From contig JAJCYW010000018.1 of the NCBI GenBank assembly GCA_029262675.1, positions 124,001 to 188,000 of the forward strand: a stretch of 64,000 nucleotides of DNA. Reading direction: 5' to 3'. Below are positions 42,449 through 51,279 of the stretch, in pieces. Source of the stretch: Chloroflexota bacterium (lineage in GTDB: Bacteria > Chloroflexota > Dehalococcoidia > DSTF01 > RBG-16-68-14). Made by a program: the position numbers and the translations under genes. Below the pieces are notes generated by a model. The model did no database searches. It had not been told where the DNA came from and saw only the letters and a program-made list of their open reading frames with translations. Each line of letters starts with the position of its first letter. Positions within the stretch are counted from its first letter, which is position 1.

Positions 42449-42477
42449 ACTATATATCAAGAAATTAGGATTGTCAA
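42449..42477 (-). promoter_or_regulatory. Consensus sigma70 promoter of the arsenic operon
   Basis: Minus strand: TTGACA (42477-42472), 17-base spacer, TATAGT (42454-42449). The segment between it and the ATG at 42408 is AT-rich (TACATAGGTATAGG) and would be a natural site for the regulator encoded first in the operon. Confidence 0.75.
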
Positions 42478-42607
42478 GCCCCTGTCGCCATGAATTTCGA
42501 CCGGCATGTGAAGAGTTAGAAGGCCGCGACTGGGAGAGCGAGGTGAAGCGACGCAAGTTCGGATGCTCAGAAGGTAACGGGCACACGGCCCGCCGCTACT
42601 GGAAGTA

Positions 42608-42817
42608 TCAGCCAGATTCGCCCTTCCAGCCGATTTCGACCGACTCACCGCGCACGATAATCGGCACCGTCATGCCCAGCGTCGCCGCCTCGTCGAACCA
42701 CGCCGGGTTGTCGTCGATCACGCGCTCTTCGAAGTCGACGCCGTCCGCGGTCAGGTCGTCGCGGGCCTGCTCGCAGGTGGGGCAGGTCTTCAGCGTGTAC
42801 ATGACTAAGTCGGCCAT
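42608..42817 (-). CDS. Glutaredoxin-like protein
   Basis: 69 residues, thioredoxin fold in its shortest form. Active site CPTC in YTLKTCPTCEQAR, then FEERVIDDNPAWFDEA, the cis-Pro VPIIVRGE and the terminal IGWKGE. Short glutaredoxin-like proteins (NrdH/Grx type) reduce protein disulfides or carry Fe-S clusters. It lies alone on the minus strand between a CoA-transferase and the arsenic regulator. A link to arsenate reduction is possible but not shown. Confidence 0.85.
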   Translation of the reverse strand: MADLVMYTLKTCPTCEQARDDLTADGVDFEERVIDDNPAWFDEAATLGMTVPIIVRGESVEIGWKGESG

Positions 42818-42955
42818 CGATCACCTCTCCGTCAGCGTCGCGTCACTCCGCAGCCATTGTATCAGGCAGAACTCAGCGCAAGACGACGCCACCGTAGATG
42901 AGCGGCGTCGTCGACCCATCGGCCTGATCGCCCAGCCCGGCCGCGGGGTGGCCGT

Positions 42956-44152
42956 CTACTGGATCACACCGGCGTCGCGGAGGCGCGCCAACTCCTCATT
43001 CCCGACGCCCAAGAGCGATGTCAGCACGTCGTCCGTGTGCTGGCCGACGGCCGGCGACGGCCCCGTAATGCCGCCGGGCGTGCGCGAGAGCTTTACCGGC
43101 GTATTGGCGAGCGGCAGCGTGCCGATCACGGGGTGCGTCACGTCGACGAGCATCTCGCGTGCCTGGATCTGGGGGTGCTCGGCGGCCTGCGGGATGGTGT
43201 TCAGCGGCCCGCACGGCATGCCGATGGCGTCGAACTCCTGTAGCCACGCCGCCGTCGTGCGCTTGCGGAGCGCGGCGTTGAGGATCGGCTCCAACTCTGC
43301 GTGGTTCTCGGTGCGCAGGCCGCTCGTCTCGAAGCGGGGGTCGTTGATCAGCTCCGTCTCGCCGATCAGGGCGCAGAACAGCTCCCACTGGTTATCGACG
43401 CCCCAGCTCAGCGCGAGGACGATGTAACCGTCCTTGGTGGGAAAGGCCTGGAAGGGTGTCGCCAGCGGATGGCGCGTGCCGATCGGCCCCGGCACCTGGC
43501 CGGTGGCGAAGTAGCGGATGAAGGCGTTCTCCAGGATCGCCACCTGGCAATCGAGCATGCTGACGTCGACGAGCTGGCCTTCACCGCTCACATCGCGTTC
43601 GCGCAGGGCAGCCAGCACGCCAATGGCTGTGAAGAGCCCGCCGGCGATGTCGCCCAGCGAGAGGCCGGGGCGCGCCGGTTCACCGCCCGGATGACCGGTG
43701 ATGCTCATCACGCCGCCCATGCCCTGAACGACGACATCGAGCGCGGGCCGCATGCGGTCGGGGCCGGTCTGGCCGAACCCCGACGTCGCCGCGTAGACCA
43801 GTCGCGGGTTTCGCTTCCGCAGCGCCTCGTGGCCCAGGCCGAGACCGTCCATGGTGCCCGGCGTAAAGTTCTCGGTGACGACGTCGACCTGCTCCACGAG
43901 GCGGAGAAAGAGCTCCTTGCCCTCCTCGCTCTGCAAGTCGATACCGACGCTCTTCTTGCCACGGTTGATGCTGAAGAAGTAGCAGCTCTCTTCGTTGACC
44001 AGCGGGCCAGTGGTGCGGGCGATGTCGCCGTAGGGCGGACGCTCGACCTTAATGACTTCTGCGCCAAGGTCGGATAGGACCATTGACCCGTACGGGCCGG
44101 AGAGCACCCAGGTCAGGTCCAGGATCGTGATCCCCTCTAGCGGTCCGGGCAT
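42956..44152 (-). CDS. CaiB/BaiF family (class III) CoA-transferase
   Basis: 398 residues with the family landmarks GPLEGITILDLTWVLSGPYGSMVLSDLGAEVIKVERP, key parts ILDLTWVLSGPYGS and LGAEVIKVERP; NRGKKSVGIDLQ; catalytic Asp in ALDVVVQGMGGVMSITG; and SMLDCQVAILEN. It ends RLRDAGVI. AAGGAGAAG precedes the ATG. It lies between the EamA transporter and the glutaredoxin-like gene, with no obvious partner for the CoA donor or acceptor. Confidence 0.93.
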   Translation of the reverse strand: MPGPLEGITILDLTWVLSGPYGSMVLSDLGAEVIKVERPPYGDIARTTGPLVNEESCYFFSINRGKKSVGIDLQSEEGKELFLRLVEQVDVVTENFTPGTMDGLGLGHEALRKRNPRLVYAATSGFGQTGPDRMRPALDVVVQGMGGVMSITGHPGGEPARPGLSLGDIAGGLFTAIGVLAALRERDVSGEGQLVDVSMLDCQVAILENAFIRYFATGQVPGPIGTRHPLATPFQAFPTKDGYIVLALSWGVDNQWELFCALIGETELINDPRFETSGLRTENHAELEPILNAALRKRTTAAWLQEFDAIGMPCGPLNTIPQAAEHPQIQAREMLVDVTHPVIGTLPLANTPVKLSRTPGGITGPSPAVGQHTDDVLTSLLGVGNEELARLRDAGVIQ

Positions 44153-44286
44153 AGCACTTCTCCTTCATTTTTCATCTGTCTACCCACCACTAATCTGATG
44201 ATAGGTTGGCTTCGCTTACTGGCAGCCGGCGGTTGGCGCGGCGGTCGGCCGCGGGAACTGCAAGCTATCCTGCGCACAGGATGGCC

Positions 44287-45192
44287 TCAGTCGGCAGCCG
44301 CAATCTCCGCGGCCAGCCGCTGCTCCGGCTGCGGCCGGATCGCCAGGAACACCCCGACGATAACCAGCGTACCGCCCAGCAGCTCGAAGAGCGTTGGCCG
44401 CTCGTCGAGGATCACGGCGGCCAACAGCGTCGTGCCGATCGGCTCCAGCAGGATCATCATCGCGACAACGACGGCGCTGATGAACGCTAGAGAGTAGTTT
44501 ATCGCGGAGTGGCCGATCAGTTGCGGGCCGAGCGCCAGCAGCGCGATCATCACGTAGGTCTTCAGCGAGTAGCCCGTCAGCGCGTCGCCCGCGATTAGCA
44601 TCGCCACGAAGAGGAACACGGCCGTCGCCGGGTAGACGATGCCGATGTAGCGCAGCCACGATACGTCCGGCCGCACCCGCCGGCCGACCATCAGGTACGC
44701 GGCGGCGAACATCCCGCCCAGCGCCGCGTAGGCGTCGCCCGCGAGAGTTCCCCAACCATCGCCGATGTCCTCCGCGGCCATGGTCAGCGCGCCCAGCGTC
44801 GCGACGAGCAGCGCGACCCAGACGTAGCGTTCCACCTTCTCCCGCAGCAACAGCGGCGACGCGATCGCGACGTAGAGCGGCTGCGTCGTGACTAGCACGA
44901 CGGACGTGACCACTGACGTGTGCTGGAGCGAGGTGACCCAGAAGGCGAAGTGGGCCGCCAGGAACGCCGCGGAGAGCAGCATCGGCCACATCGTCGCCGC
45001 CGACATTGCCTCCGGCGCTCGCCGGTGCTGCCACGCCGCCAGCGCGCCGACGGGTATTGACGCGAGCACGAGCCGATAGGCGGCGATAACAAGCGCGGGC
45101 GCTTCCGCCTCGCGGATCAGGATCGCCGAGAACGAGACGGCGCTGACGCCCACCAGCAGCACGCCGAACGGCGCCCAGCTTCGCTCTTGCAT
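44287..45192 (-). CDS. EamA/DMT-family transporter
   Basis: 301 residues with ten hydrophobic segments in two EamA repeats. The N-terminal repeat starts LLVGVSAVSFSAILIREAEAPALVIAAYRL, with AYRLVLAS after helix 2. The C-terminal repeat ends LLEPIGTTLLAAVILDERPTLFELLGGTLVIVGVF, key part EPIGTTLLAAVILDERP, the most conserved EamA block. Such proteins export metabolites or amino acids. No Shine-Dalgarno is evident before the ATG at 45192. Gene stands alone. Confidence 0.88.
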   Translation of the reverse strand: MQERSWAPFGVLLVGVSAVSFSAILIREAEAPALVIAAYRLVLASIPVGALAAWQHRRAPEAMSAATMWPMLLSAAFLAAHFAFWVTSLQHTSVVTSVVLVTTQPLYVAIASPLLLREKVERYVWVALLVATLGALTMAAEDIGDGWGTLAGDAYAALGGMFAAAYLMVGRRVRPDVSWLRYIGIVYPATAVFLFVAMLIAGDALTGYSLKTYVMIALLALGPQLIGHSAINYSLAFISAVVVAMMILLEPIGTTLLAAVILDERPTLFELLGGTLVIVGVFLAIRPQPEQRLAAEIAAAD

Positions 45193-45433
45193 GGGGCCAT
45201 GCTAGCGGACGGCGGGCGTGTGTGGTGAGTGGGCGGGCAGCCGGCAGTTTGCGGAGACCGCCCGCTCGCGTGCTTGCCAAGAGCGCAGGTTCTTAGCAGC
45301 CATTTCTGACTACAGAATACGGGCTCAGCGTTTGCATCCGGTAGCCGCGCCAACGTCGTACTCGTAGGTGGCTGATGCTCTGCCGCCGTCGTCGGTGAGC
45401 GCCGTCGTGGAGCCGAGGCCACCACTGCACGTC
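45193..45433 (-). other. Intergenic stretch without recognisable features
   Basis: No ORF with coding character, hairpin or promoter consensus was seen in this 241-base segment. Confidence 0.5.
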
Positions 45434-45685
45434 TCACCAGGTGACTATGCCCCCGATGATCATGGCGATACCAAGCATCATCCACACAACTGACATAGGC
45501 CCGGTTATTGCTCGATAGTAGGCCTTCGATTCTATGAAACGATACTTTCGCAGGAAACTCTCTACACGACCGTACCTAGCGTCTGGATCTTCGATCGTCT
45601 CTTCTACCGTGGGTCTTGTGAGGTACCCAAACACAGCCATGAACACAAACCAGGCACCTGCGGCGACCAATCCGGGACCTATCAA
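45434..45685 (-). CDS. Small two-TM membrane protein
   Basis: 83 residues. A first TM helix (about 4-22), then a charged 25-30-residue loop (VEETIEDPDARYGRVESFLRKYRF, cut: DARYGRVESFLRKY), and a second TM (MSVVWMMLGIAMIIGGIV). The start would be a TTG with AGCGAGG seven bases before it. Codon use and clear alternation of TM and charged loop support a real gene; no family is recognised. Confidence 0.5.
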   Translation of the reverse strand: MIGPGLVAAGAWFVFMAVFGYLTRPTVEETIEDPDARYGRVESFLRKYRFIESKAYYRAITGPMSVVWMMLGIAMIIGGIVTW

Positions 45686-46024
45686 ACGCGGACCTCGCTT
45701 TCTACCACAGACTCGGGAACACGTAATTGCTGATGGCAGCTGCTTCAGTCGTCCGTATGTAGAGCCCAGCGCCGGCGAATAACCCGCCGCTCAGGTCCCA
45801 AACGCAATCAACGCTGGTCGCCCCTATAGTTCTCGACATCCGCACGCCATCTCCGCCGCGTCCATGTGGCGACAAGTATACAGCGTCTACCTGCTGACCG
45901 CGCCAGCAGCCCACAGCGCGCCAACGCTGCAAGCTCCCCTGGCCGCGCCAGGCAACCGTAGGCTAGAATGCCGCAGCCGGTCGCCGATGGCCGGCCCGCC
46001 GACATCTCGACAAGGAGCCTAGAT
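45686..46024 (+). other. Intergenic region before the M20 peptidase gene
   Basis: About 340 bases of lower coding character. A short minus-strand ORF (45702-45932) lacks support. A -10-like TAGAAT lies at 45964-45969, about 55 bases before the peptidase ATG, and AAGGAG at 46011-46016 is its ribosome-binding site. Confidence 0.45.
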
Positions 46025-47350
46025 ATGAGCCCGTCAGACATCGATTGGGACGCCGCGACGGAGGAAGCGACGGAGCTGCTGTCGCAGTACATCCGCATCA
46101 ACACGACGAACCCGCCCGGTAACGAGGAGCCGGCCGCGCGCTTCCTGGAGAAGATTCTGCGCGAGAACGGAATCGACGACATCTCGTTCTACGACGCCTC
46201 CGACGAGACGTCCAAGGGTCGTCTCAACATGCTGGCGCGGCTGCCGGGCGACGGCAGCGGCGGCAAGCCTTTCGTCCTGGTGAACCACACCGACGTGGTG
46301 CCGGTCGAGCGCGAGGGCTGGGACGAGGATCCGTTCGCGGGGCTGGTCAAGGACGGCGTGATCTGGGGTCGCGGCGCCGTCGATATGAAGGGCATGGGGA
46401 TGATGGAGCTGACGGCCATGCTTCAGCTCAAGCGCCAGGGCATCCCCCTCAAGCGCGACATCGTCTTCCTCGCGGTGGCGGACGAAGAGGCCGGCAGCGA
46501 CTACGGCGCGGAGTTCCTCGCCCGCGAGCACCCGGAGACGCTGGACGCGGAGTTCGTCCTCAACGAGGGGGCCTGGGGCGCGACCGATATGATGGGCAGC
46601 GACCGGCCGGCCTTCAACTGCGCGGTCAGCGAGAAAGGACCCTGCTGGGTCAAGCTGACGACGGCGGGCCGTCCCGGCCACGGCTCGGTGCCCCACGGGG
46701 ACAACGCGCTCGATAGGCTGCTCCGCGCGCTCCACAACGTGCAGGAGTGGAAACGCCCGCGCACAGTAGTGCCGGAGTTGGCGGAGTTCTTCGCGCAGGC
46801 GCACGAGGCTGGCTACGTCGCCGACGAACCGAGCGACGGTTCGATCAAGGAGTTGGCCGAGCGCAACCCGCTGATCTCGGCGCTCACCAGCAACACAATC
46901 AGCATCACCACCATCAACTCCGGCGTGAAGCACAACGTGATCCCCGCCACCGCCGAAGCGACGCTCGATTGCCGCCTCCTGCCGGGCACCGACCCTGACG
47001 CCTTCATCGAGGAGTTGCGCGGCGTGATCGATGACCCGGAGGTCGCCATCGAACGCGTGCTGGTATCGAGCACACCCACCTCGCCCATCGACACGGAGCT
47101 GATGAGCGCGATCAAGGCCGTCGCACGGGACCACGTCGAGGACGCAACCGTCCTGCCGAGCGTGTCGACGGGCTTCACCGACTCGCGCGTATTTCGCAGT
47201 CGCGGCGTCACGGCCTACGGCTTCATCCCCGCGCTGATGACGGCGCAAGAGTCGATCACGATCCACGGCCACAACGAACGGATAACGATTGAAAACCTGC
47301 GCCTGGGCTGCCAGATGATCTACGATATCCTGCTTCGCACCTGCACCTAA
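46025..47350 (+). CDS. M20/M25/M40-family metallopeptidase (ArgE/DapE/Acy1 type)
   Basis: 441 residues, zinc di-metal hydrolase that acts on peptide or N-acyl bonds. Metal ligands are visible: His in FVLVNHTDVVPVE, Asp in WGRGAVDMKGMGM, the Glu-Glu in AVADEEAGSDYGAEF, and the last His in ITIHGHNERITIENL. The lid/dimerisation insert (PGHGSVPHGDNALDRLL) is of M20 type. The ATG at 46025 follows AAGGAG by eight bases and replaces an in-frame ATG at 45968. Substrate is not inferable; dipeptides or N-acyl amino acids are likely. Confidence 0.93.
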   Translation: MSPSDIDWDAATEEATELLSQYIRINTTNPPGNEEPAARFLEKILRENGIDDISFYDASDETSKGRLNMLARLPGDGSGGKPFVLVNHTDVVPVEREGWDEDPFAGLVKDGVIWGRGAVDMKGMGMMELTAMLQLKRQGIPLKRDIVFLAVADEEAGSDYGAEFLAREHPETLDAEFVLNEGAWGATDMMGSDRPAFNCAVSEKGPCWVKLTTAGRPGHGSVPHGDNALDRLLRALHNVQEWKRPRTVVPELAEFFAQAHEAGYVADEPSDGSIKELAERNPLISALTSNTISITTINSGVKHNVIPATAEATLDCRLLPGTDPDAFIEELRGVIDDPEVAIERVLVSSTPTSPIDTELMSAIKAVARDHVEDATVLPSVSTGFTDSRVFRSRGVTAYGFIPALMTAQESITIHGHNERITIENLRLGCQMIYDILLRTCT

Positions 47351-47472
47351 CGTCGGAGCGAACACCCGATCGGTGACGGCCTCCCGGCTTCTTGTTCGCC
47401 CGCTGCGCTTCCTGCTACCATCTGCCCGCAACGAGTCAGACGCAGGAGGATGTGCCTCCGGGAGGAGTCCCG

Positions 47473-48222
47473 ATGAACGCAGACGATATCAAGCTGATCG
47501 GCGTGATGGGCGGCGGGGTGATGGGCGGCGGCATCGCGCAATCGTGCGTCGTCGCAGGTTTCAACGTCACCGTCCGCGATCTGAACGACGAGCTTAACGA
47601 GAAGACGCGGCAGACGATGATCGAAGGCCGTTTCGGACTCAACGGCGCGGTGGAGCGTGGCAAGCTGACGCAGGAGCAGGTCGACGCGGCGCTTGCGCGC
47701 CTCTCGTTTACGACCGACATCAACGACCTGCGAGACGCCGACCTGATTATCGAGGCAGTGCCGGAGGACCTAGACCTGAAGAAGAAGGTCTTCGCGGAGT
47801 TGGACGGCCTCGTCAAGCCGGAGGCCGTCTTCGCCAGCAACTCGTCTGGCTTCTCGATGGCGGACCTGAGCGAGGCCGTGTCGCGGAAGGACAAGTTCGC
47901 CGGCATGCATTGGTTCAGCCCTGCGTTTGTGATGAAGCTGATCGAGATCGTCCACGCGCCCAACACCAGCGAGGAGACGATCCAACTGCTGGAGCAGGTC
48001 GGCGCGGCGCTGCCCAAGGAGACGATCCGCGTCAAGGACACGAAGGACGCCTACGGCTTCGTCGCCAATCGCATCTACTTCGCCGCGGTGGCGGAGGCGC
48101 GCAAGGTGATGGAAGAAGAGATCGCCACCGTGGACGACATCAACAAGGCGATGCGTTTCGGCTTCAACTGGCCGGCGGGGCCGCTAGAGATGATCGCAGG
48201 TGCGCGCAAGGGCTGGCAGTAG
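47473..48222 (+). CDS. 3-hydroxyacyl-CoA dehydrogenase
   Basis: About 249 residues. NAD-binding Rossmann motif at the N-terminus (GVMGGGVMGGGIAQSCVVAGFNV, cut: GGGVMGGGIAQSC), then LIIEAVPEDLDLKKKVFAEL, SNSSGFSMADL (catalytic Ser region), GMHWFSPAFVMKLIEIV with the catalytic His, and the C-terminal domain DAYGFVANRIYFA, WPAGPLEMI. Oxidises L-3-hydroxyacyl-CoA in fatty acid degradation. It is a little shorter than the ~280-residue norm because the C-terminus ends soon after GPLEMI. GGGAGGAG precedes ATG 47473; a GGAGG-atgtg-CCTCC hairpin lies just upstream of that site. Confidence 0.93.
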   Translation: MNADDIKLIGVMGGGVMGGGIAQSCVVAGFNVTVRDLNDELNEKTRQTMIEGRFGLNGAVERGKLTQEQVDAALARLSFTTDINDLRDADLIIEAVPEDLDLKKKVFAELDGLVKPEAVFASNSSGFSMADLSEAVSRKDKFAGMHWFSPAFVMKLIEIVHAPNTSEETIQLLEQVGAALPKETIRVKDTKDAYGFVANRIYFAAVAEARKVMEEEIATVDDINKAMRFGFNWPAGPLEMIAGARKGWQ

Positions 48223-48317
48223 GCCGGACCTGCCGGGCGGGTGCGGCTACGGCCCGCTGCCGCCACACAGCCACTACCCCGGTAATCAAGGGAGCGTTAG
48301 GCCCTTGCCTGACGCGC

Positions 48318-48815
48318 CTACGCGCTTGCCTCATGCTCCTTTAGTAATCTTGCCTCTGCCACGGCGTGGAGCGATTGAAAGTCCGCGCCGTCCGCCGGCG
48401 CGCCGCTGAGCGCGACCGCCACGTCCCGAACGTCACGGTCCAGCCGGTTCAAGAGCGTTTCGGCCCCGGCGGTGTCTGTGTTCGGCATCAGAGTCAGGAA
48501 TCGGCCGTTACCGGCGTAGCCGGTGATGTCGACGTTTCGCATGTGCAACCGCAGCCAATCGGTGACCACCCCTTGCACAGCCCAGGCGTTCTCTCCGGTT
48601 TCGATTTGAATGGCCGCCAGTGTCAGCGGCCATTTGTAACGTTGCGCGCGGTTGCACTCGTCGTCGCCGCGCAGCGCTAGATACCAGAACGCATAGAGGC
48701 CGGTCTCGCGATCGTAGATCGCAAGCTTGCGCCCCTCCTCTATCTGGGATGACAGCAGCTCAAGATCGATTGGCGGATTGTCGTTCGAACGTAATCGGTG
48801 GAGAAAATCTAACAT
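48318..48815 (-). CDS. Degenerate GGDEF-domain protein
   Basis: About 165 residues. The diguanylate cyclase entry motif survives as YDRETGLYAFWYL, with LTLAAIQIETGENAW after it. The active-site loop reads YAGNGRFLTLMPNTDTAGAETLLNRL, where GNGRF stands for GGDEF, so catalysis is unlikely. The start is set at ATG 48815 after GTGAGGAGCACC; the frame is open to a TTG at 48875. It lies directly upstream of and divergent from the receiver-like gene, suggesting a linked signalling pair. Confidence 0.7.
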   Translation of the reverse strand: MLDFLHRLRSNDNPPIDLELLSSQIEEGRKLAIYDRETGLYAFWYLALRGDDECNRAQRYKWPLTLAAIQIETGENAWAVQGVVTDWLRLHMRNVDITGYAGNGRFLTLMPNTDTAGAETLLNRLDRDVRDVAVALSGAPADGADFQSLHAVAEARLLKEHEASA

Positions 48816-49087
48816 GGTGCTCCTCACGTACTCCTCACCAAGATGTTCGGCATCTCCACTGGCGGCCTTGAGCAACCGGGCTGGACGGCCAACCGCTCGC
48901 CACGGAAGGGACGGATAACAAAGCAGCCAGACTCCTCGGGCGCGATTATGTTCACTTACATTGACAATTGCCGGCGATTATGGCAGAATTGAATCGCCAC
49001 AACTTCACAGTCGCGTCCAACGCCTCTCCCGGCTTCGGCTCCCCGGCATCGGACGCGAGCGCCAGGTGGACACATGGAGGTGTACCC

Positions 49088-49564
49088 ATGGCGAACGAAC
49101 CGGACGACCCTGCGAAACGCAGGCCTCGCGGTCTCCTGATCACCGCCGATCCCGACTTGGCGCGCGCCTTCCAGTGCGCACTGAAGCGCTGCGACGACTG
49201 TTCGATCACGTTCGAGCTGCAGTCGAACTTCGACGAGGCGCGGCGTTCCGGGGGCGCCCGCTACCAGAGCGTTACGATTGATCTCGACGGCAGCATCGCG
49301 CCCGACCAGGCCGTCCGGCTTGCACAAGAAGCCTGGCCGGACGCACGCATCGCCGTGCTCTGCTACTGGTGGAGCGAACGAGAGAGCACGGCGCGCGAGC
49401 AGGCGGACGTGGTGATCCACAAGCCGCTGCGGACAGCGGAGCTGCAGGCCTTCCTCCGTTCGCCGATGGGCGCGCCGGACGGGCGCGAAGACGGCGTTGT
49501 GTCGGAAGAGGTAGGCGCGGCGAGGCAATATAGCGCCAGCGCTATCAAGCGTGGCGCGGCCTAG
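49088..49564 (+). CDS. Receiver-like response regulator, single domain
   Basis: 158 residues. A CheY-type receiver: strand LLITADPDLARAFQCAL with the acidic pair, likely phosphoacceptor Asp in VTIDLDGS, and the conserved Lys in DVVIHKPLRTAELQAFL. There is no output domain; a short Ser/Glu tail follows. GGAGGT (49076-49081) six bases before ATG 49088 decides the start. Convergent with the PCMT gene, with shared stop bases CTAG. Cognate kinase unknown. Confidence 0.75.
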   Translation: MANEPDDPAKRRPRGLLITADPDLARAFQCALKRCDDCSITFELQSNFDEARRSGGARYQSVTIDLDGSIAPDQAVRLAQEAWPDARIAVLCYWWSERESTAREQADVVIHKPLRTAELQAFLRSPMGAPDGREDGVVSEEVGAARQYSASAIKRGAA

Positions 49565-50238
49565 CCGATCGCTCGCGCGCCGTTATGCGAGTCCATGTGC
49601 TCCGGCCAGCCACCATCGTCCGCTATCAGCGGCACGAAGCGACACTCCCCTAGCCGTTCGGCCGTAAGGCCGCGATCCGACTTCGTCGCCCGCACCAGTT
49701 GCTGCACGCGCCGCCCACCGACCGGGATCACCATCCGGCCGTTCATCGCCAACTGATCAACGAGCTGCTGCGGGACCTGCGGCGCACCGGCCGTGACGGA
49801 GATCGCGTCGTACGGCCCGTCCTCCGGCCGGCCTAGGCCGCCCTCTGCTATCTCCACACGCACGTTGCTGTAGCCCAAATCGGCGAGTCGCCGGCGCGCG
49901 GACTCCACGAACTGCGGAACGCGCTCGACGGTGACGACGTCGTTCGCGAGCCGCGAAAGCAGCGCCGCCTGATAGCCGGACCCCGTGCCGACCTCCAGCA
50001 CGTGCTCATCGCCGCGCAGCTGCATGGCCTGAATCATTAGCGCCACCATCAGCGGCTGCGAGATCGTCTGGTCTTGACCGATGGGCAGCGGCCGGTTCTC
50101 GTATGCGTTTGGGCGCAGCGGCTCCGGCACGAAACGCTCGCGCGGTACCGTCGCTATCGCCTCCAGCGTGCGTTCGTCCGTGATCTCGCTGCGCAGCAGC
50201 CGCACCAGCGATGCTCTAGCGGCGGCGTACTCATCCAC
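49561..50238 (-). CDS. pcm: Protein-L-isoaspartate O-methyltransferase
   Basis: Repairs isoaspartyl damage in proteins using SAM. 225 residues with ITDERTLEAIATVPRERFVP, PIGQDQTISQPLMVALMI (the diagnostic 'QTISQP' site), the SAM motif HVLEVGTGSGYQAALLS, and YDAISVTAGAPQVPQQLVDQL. The C-terminal third is normal. It overlaps the aminoglycoside-phosphotransferase-like gene upstream by eight bases, so the two are transcribed together. Confidence 0.92.
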   Translation of the reverse strand: MDEYAAARASLVRLLRSEITDERTLEAIATVPRERFVPEPLRPNAYENRPLPIGQDQTISQPLMVALMIQAMQLRGDEHVLEVGTGSGYQAALLSRLANDVVTVERVPQFVESARRRLADLGYSNVRVEIAEGGLGRPEDGPYDAISVTAGAPQVPQQLVDQLAMNGRMVIPVGGRRVQQLVRATKSDRGLTAERLGECRFVPLIADDGGWPEHMDSHNGARAIG

Positions 50239-51265
50239 GTGTTTGTCTCCAGACGTAGCCCTCTAGCTCGCCGGGCAGGCTCTGCGGCACTTCCTGCGCG
50301 ACGCCCTCTCGCGCGCCCATCTGTTGCCCTTCGCCGGCGTGAAGCGCCGCAGCCTGCATCCAGAGCGTGCAGGCGTGAAATGCCTTCCAGTAGCGTATAC
50401 GGTCTGTCTCGATCGGCAATCGTTTCTTGTAAGCGGCCAGATAGCGGCCGGCCAGCAGTCCGCGCACTGAGCGCAGTACGAGCCGCTCGAAGGTGGACGT
50501 CGCAGCGTACGGCGCAAGCCAGAAGATGACGAGCGAACGGGCGACATCGAAGTGGCGGTCACCGACGCATGCGTCCGACCAATCGAGCACCGTGACGGCG
50601 CCCGCGTCCGAGACGAGGAGATTGAGCGGATGGAAGTCGCCGTGGCAAAGCGCGGGCGTCTCTTCTTCGACGACTTGTCGGTTTTCGTCCAGCCATGCGA
50701 GCGCGGCGCGCATAGCGTCCGTCATGGCTGCCGGCGTCTGGCCGCGCAGCCGCGCGAGCTGTCGCGCGACGAGCGGGCCGTCGGACGGCAGCGGACAACC
50801 TTCGACCGGCAGCTCGTGGAGGTCGGCGTGGGCGGACGCCTGCAGCGCCATCAGCCGCAGCGCTGAGAGCGGGTTGCCGGTCAGTCTGTCGAGCAGCGTC
50901 TCGCCGGCGGCGCGCGACATCACCATGAACGGCAGGCCGAGCGGCCCGGCCGACAACTCAACCGCGAGCGGCGCGACGGCCGGATAGCCGTGCGCGGCGG
51001 CGAAGCGCTGGACAGCAAACTCTCGTTCGGCTTTGGCGTCTTGGCCGGCGGACGGATACACCCGCAGCACGAGCGGGCCGACACACGACGCGGTCAGCCG
51101 TTCGCCGGCGAGGCGGAAGCCGTAGATGTGAGTGTCCATCCCGCGGCCGATAGCCACCAATGGCTCGGCGTACGCCAACCCGGGCACATCGAGTCGCGAC
51201 GCCAGGTAAGGCAGCAGGGCATCGGCCACGGCTGCGGGCTGCGCGGGGTCGATTGTCGTCGTCAT
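50231..51265 (-). CDS. Aminoglycoside phosphotransferase-family (APH) kinase-like protein
   Basis: About 344 residues with the APH/choline-kinase fold. It has the catalytic loop CHGDFHPLNLLV, then the DFG-equivalent TVLDWSDACVGDRHFD, and an N-lobe segment IYGFRLAGERLT with a VLRVYP lysine-like strand. Many such proteins phosphorylate small metabolites, and resistance to antibiotics should not be assumed. The ATG at 51265 is used; an in-frame TTG at 51307 would overlap the upstream gene. It lies between the serine hydrolase and PCMT genes on one strand. Confidence 0.82.
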   Translation of the reverse strand: MTTTIDPAQPAAVADALLPYLASRLDVPGLAYAEPLVAIGRGMDTHIYGFRLAGERLTASCVGPLVLRVYPSAGQDAKAEREFAVQRFAAAHGYPAVAPLAVELSAGPLGLPFMVMSRAAGETLLDRLTGNPLSALRLMALQASAHADLHELPVEGCPLPSDGPLVARQLARLRGQTPAAMTDAMRAALAWLDENRQVVEEETPALCHGDFHPLNLLVSDAGAVTVLDWSDACVGDRHFDVARSLVIFWLAPYAATSTFERLVLRSVRGLLAGRYLAAYKKRLPIETDRIRYWKAFHACTLWMQAAALHAGEGQQMGAREGVAQEVPQSLPGELEGYVWRQTRG

Positions 51266-51279
51266 CGTCGCCTGTTCGT

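Noticed and set aside
42402..43427. 341-codon plus-strand ORF opposite the CoA-transferase and glutaredoxin genes
   Set aside because: Spans two real minus-strand genes and their promoter; no domain signature.
45702..45932. Short minus-strand ORF of 76 codons
   Set aside because: No ribosome-binding site, mixed composition, no domain; kept only as part of an intergenic note.
46034..47431. 465-codon minus-strand ORF opposite the M20 peptidase
   Set aside because: Antisense of a well-supported gene in GC-rich DNA; His/Asp/Arg-rich shadow composition.
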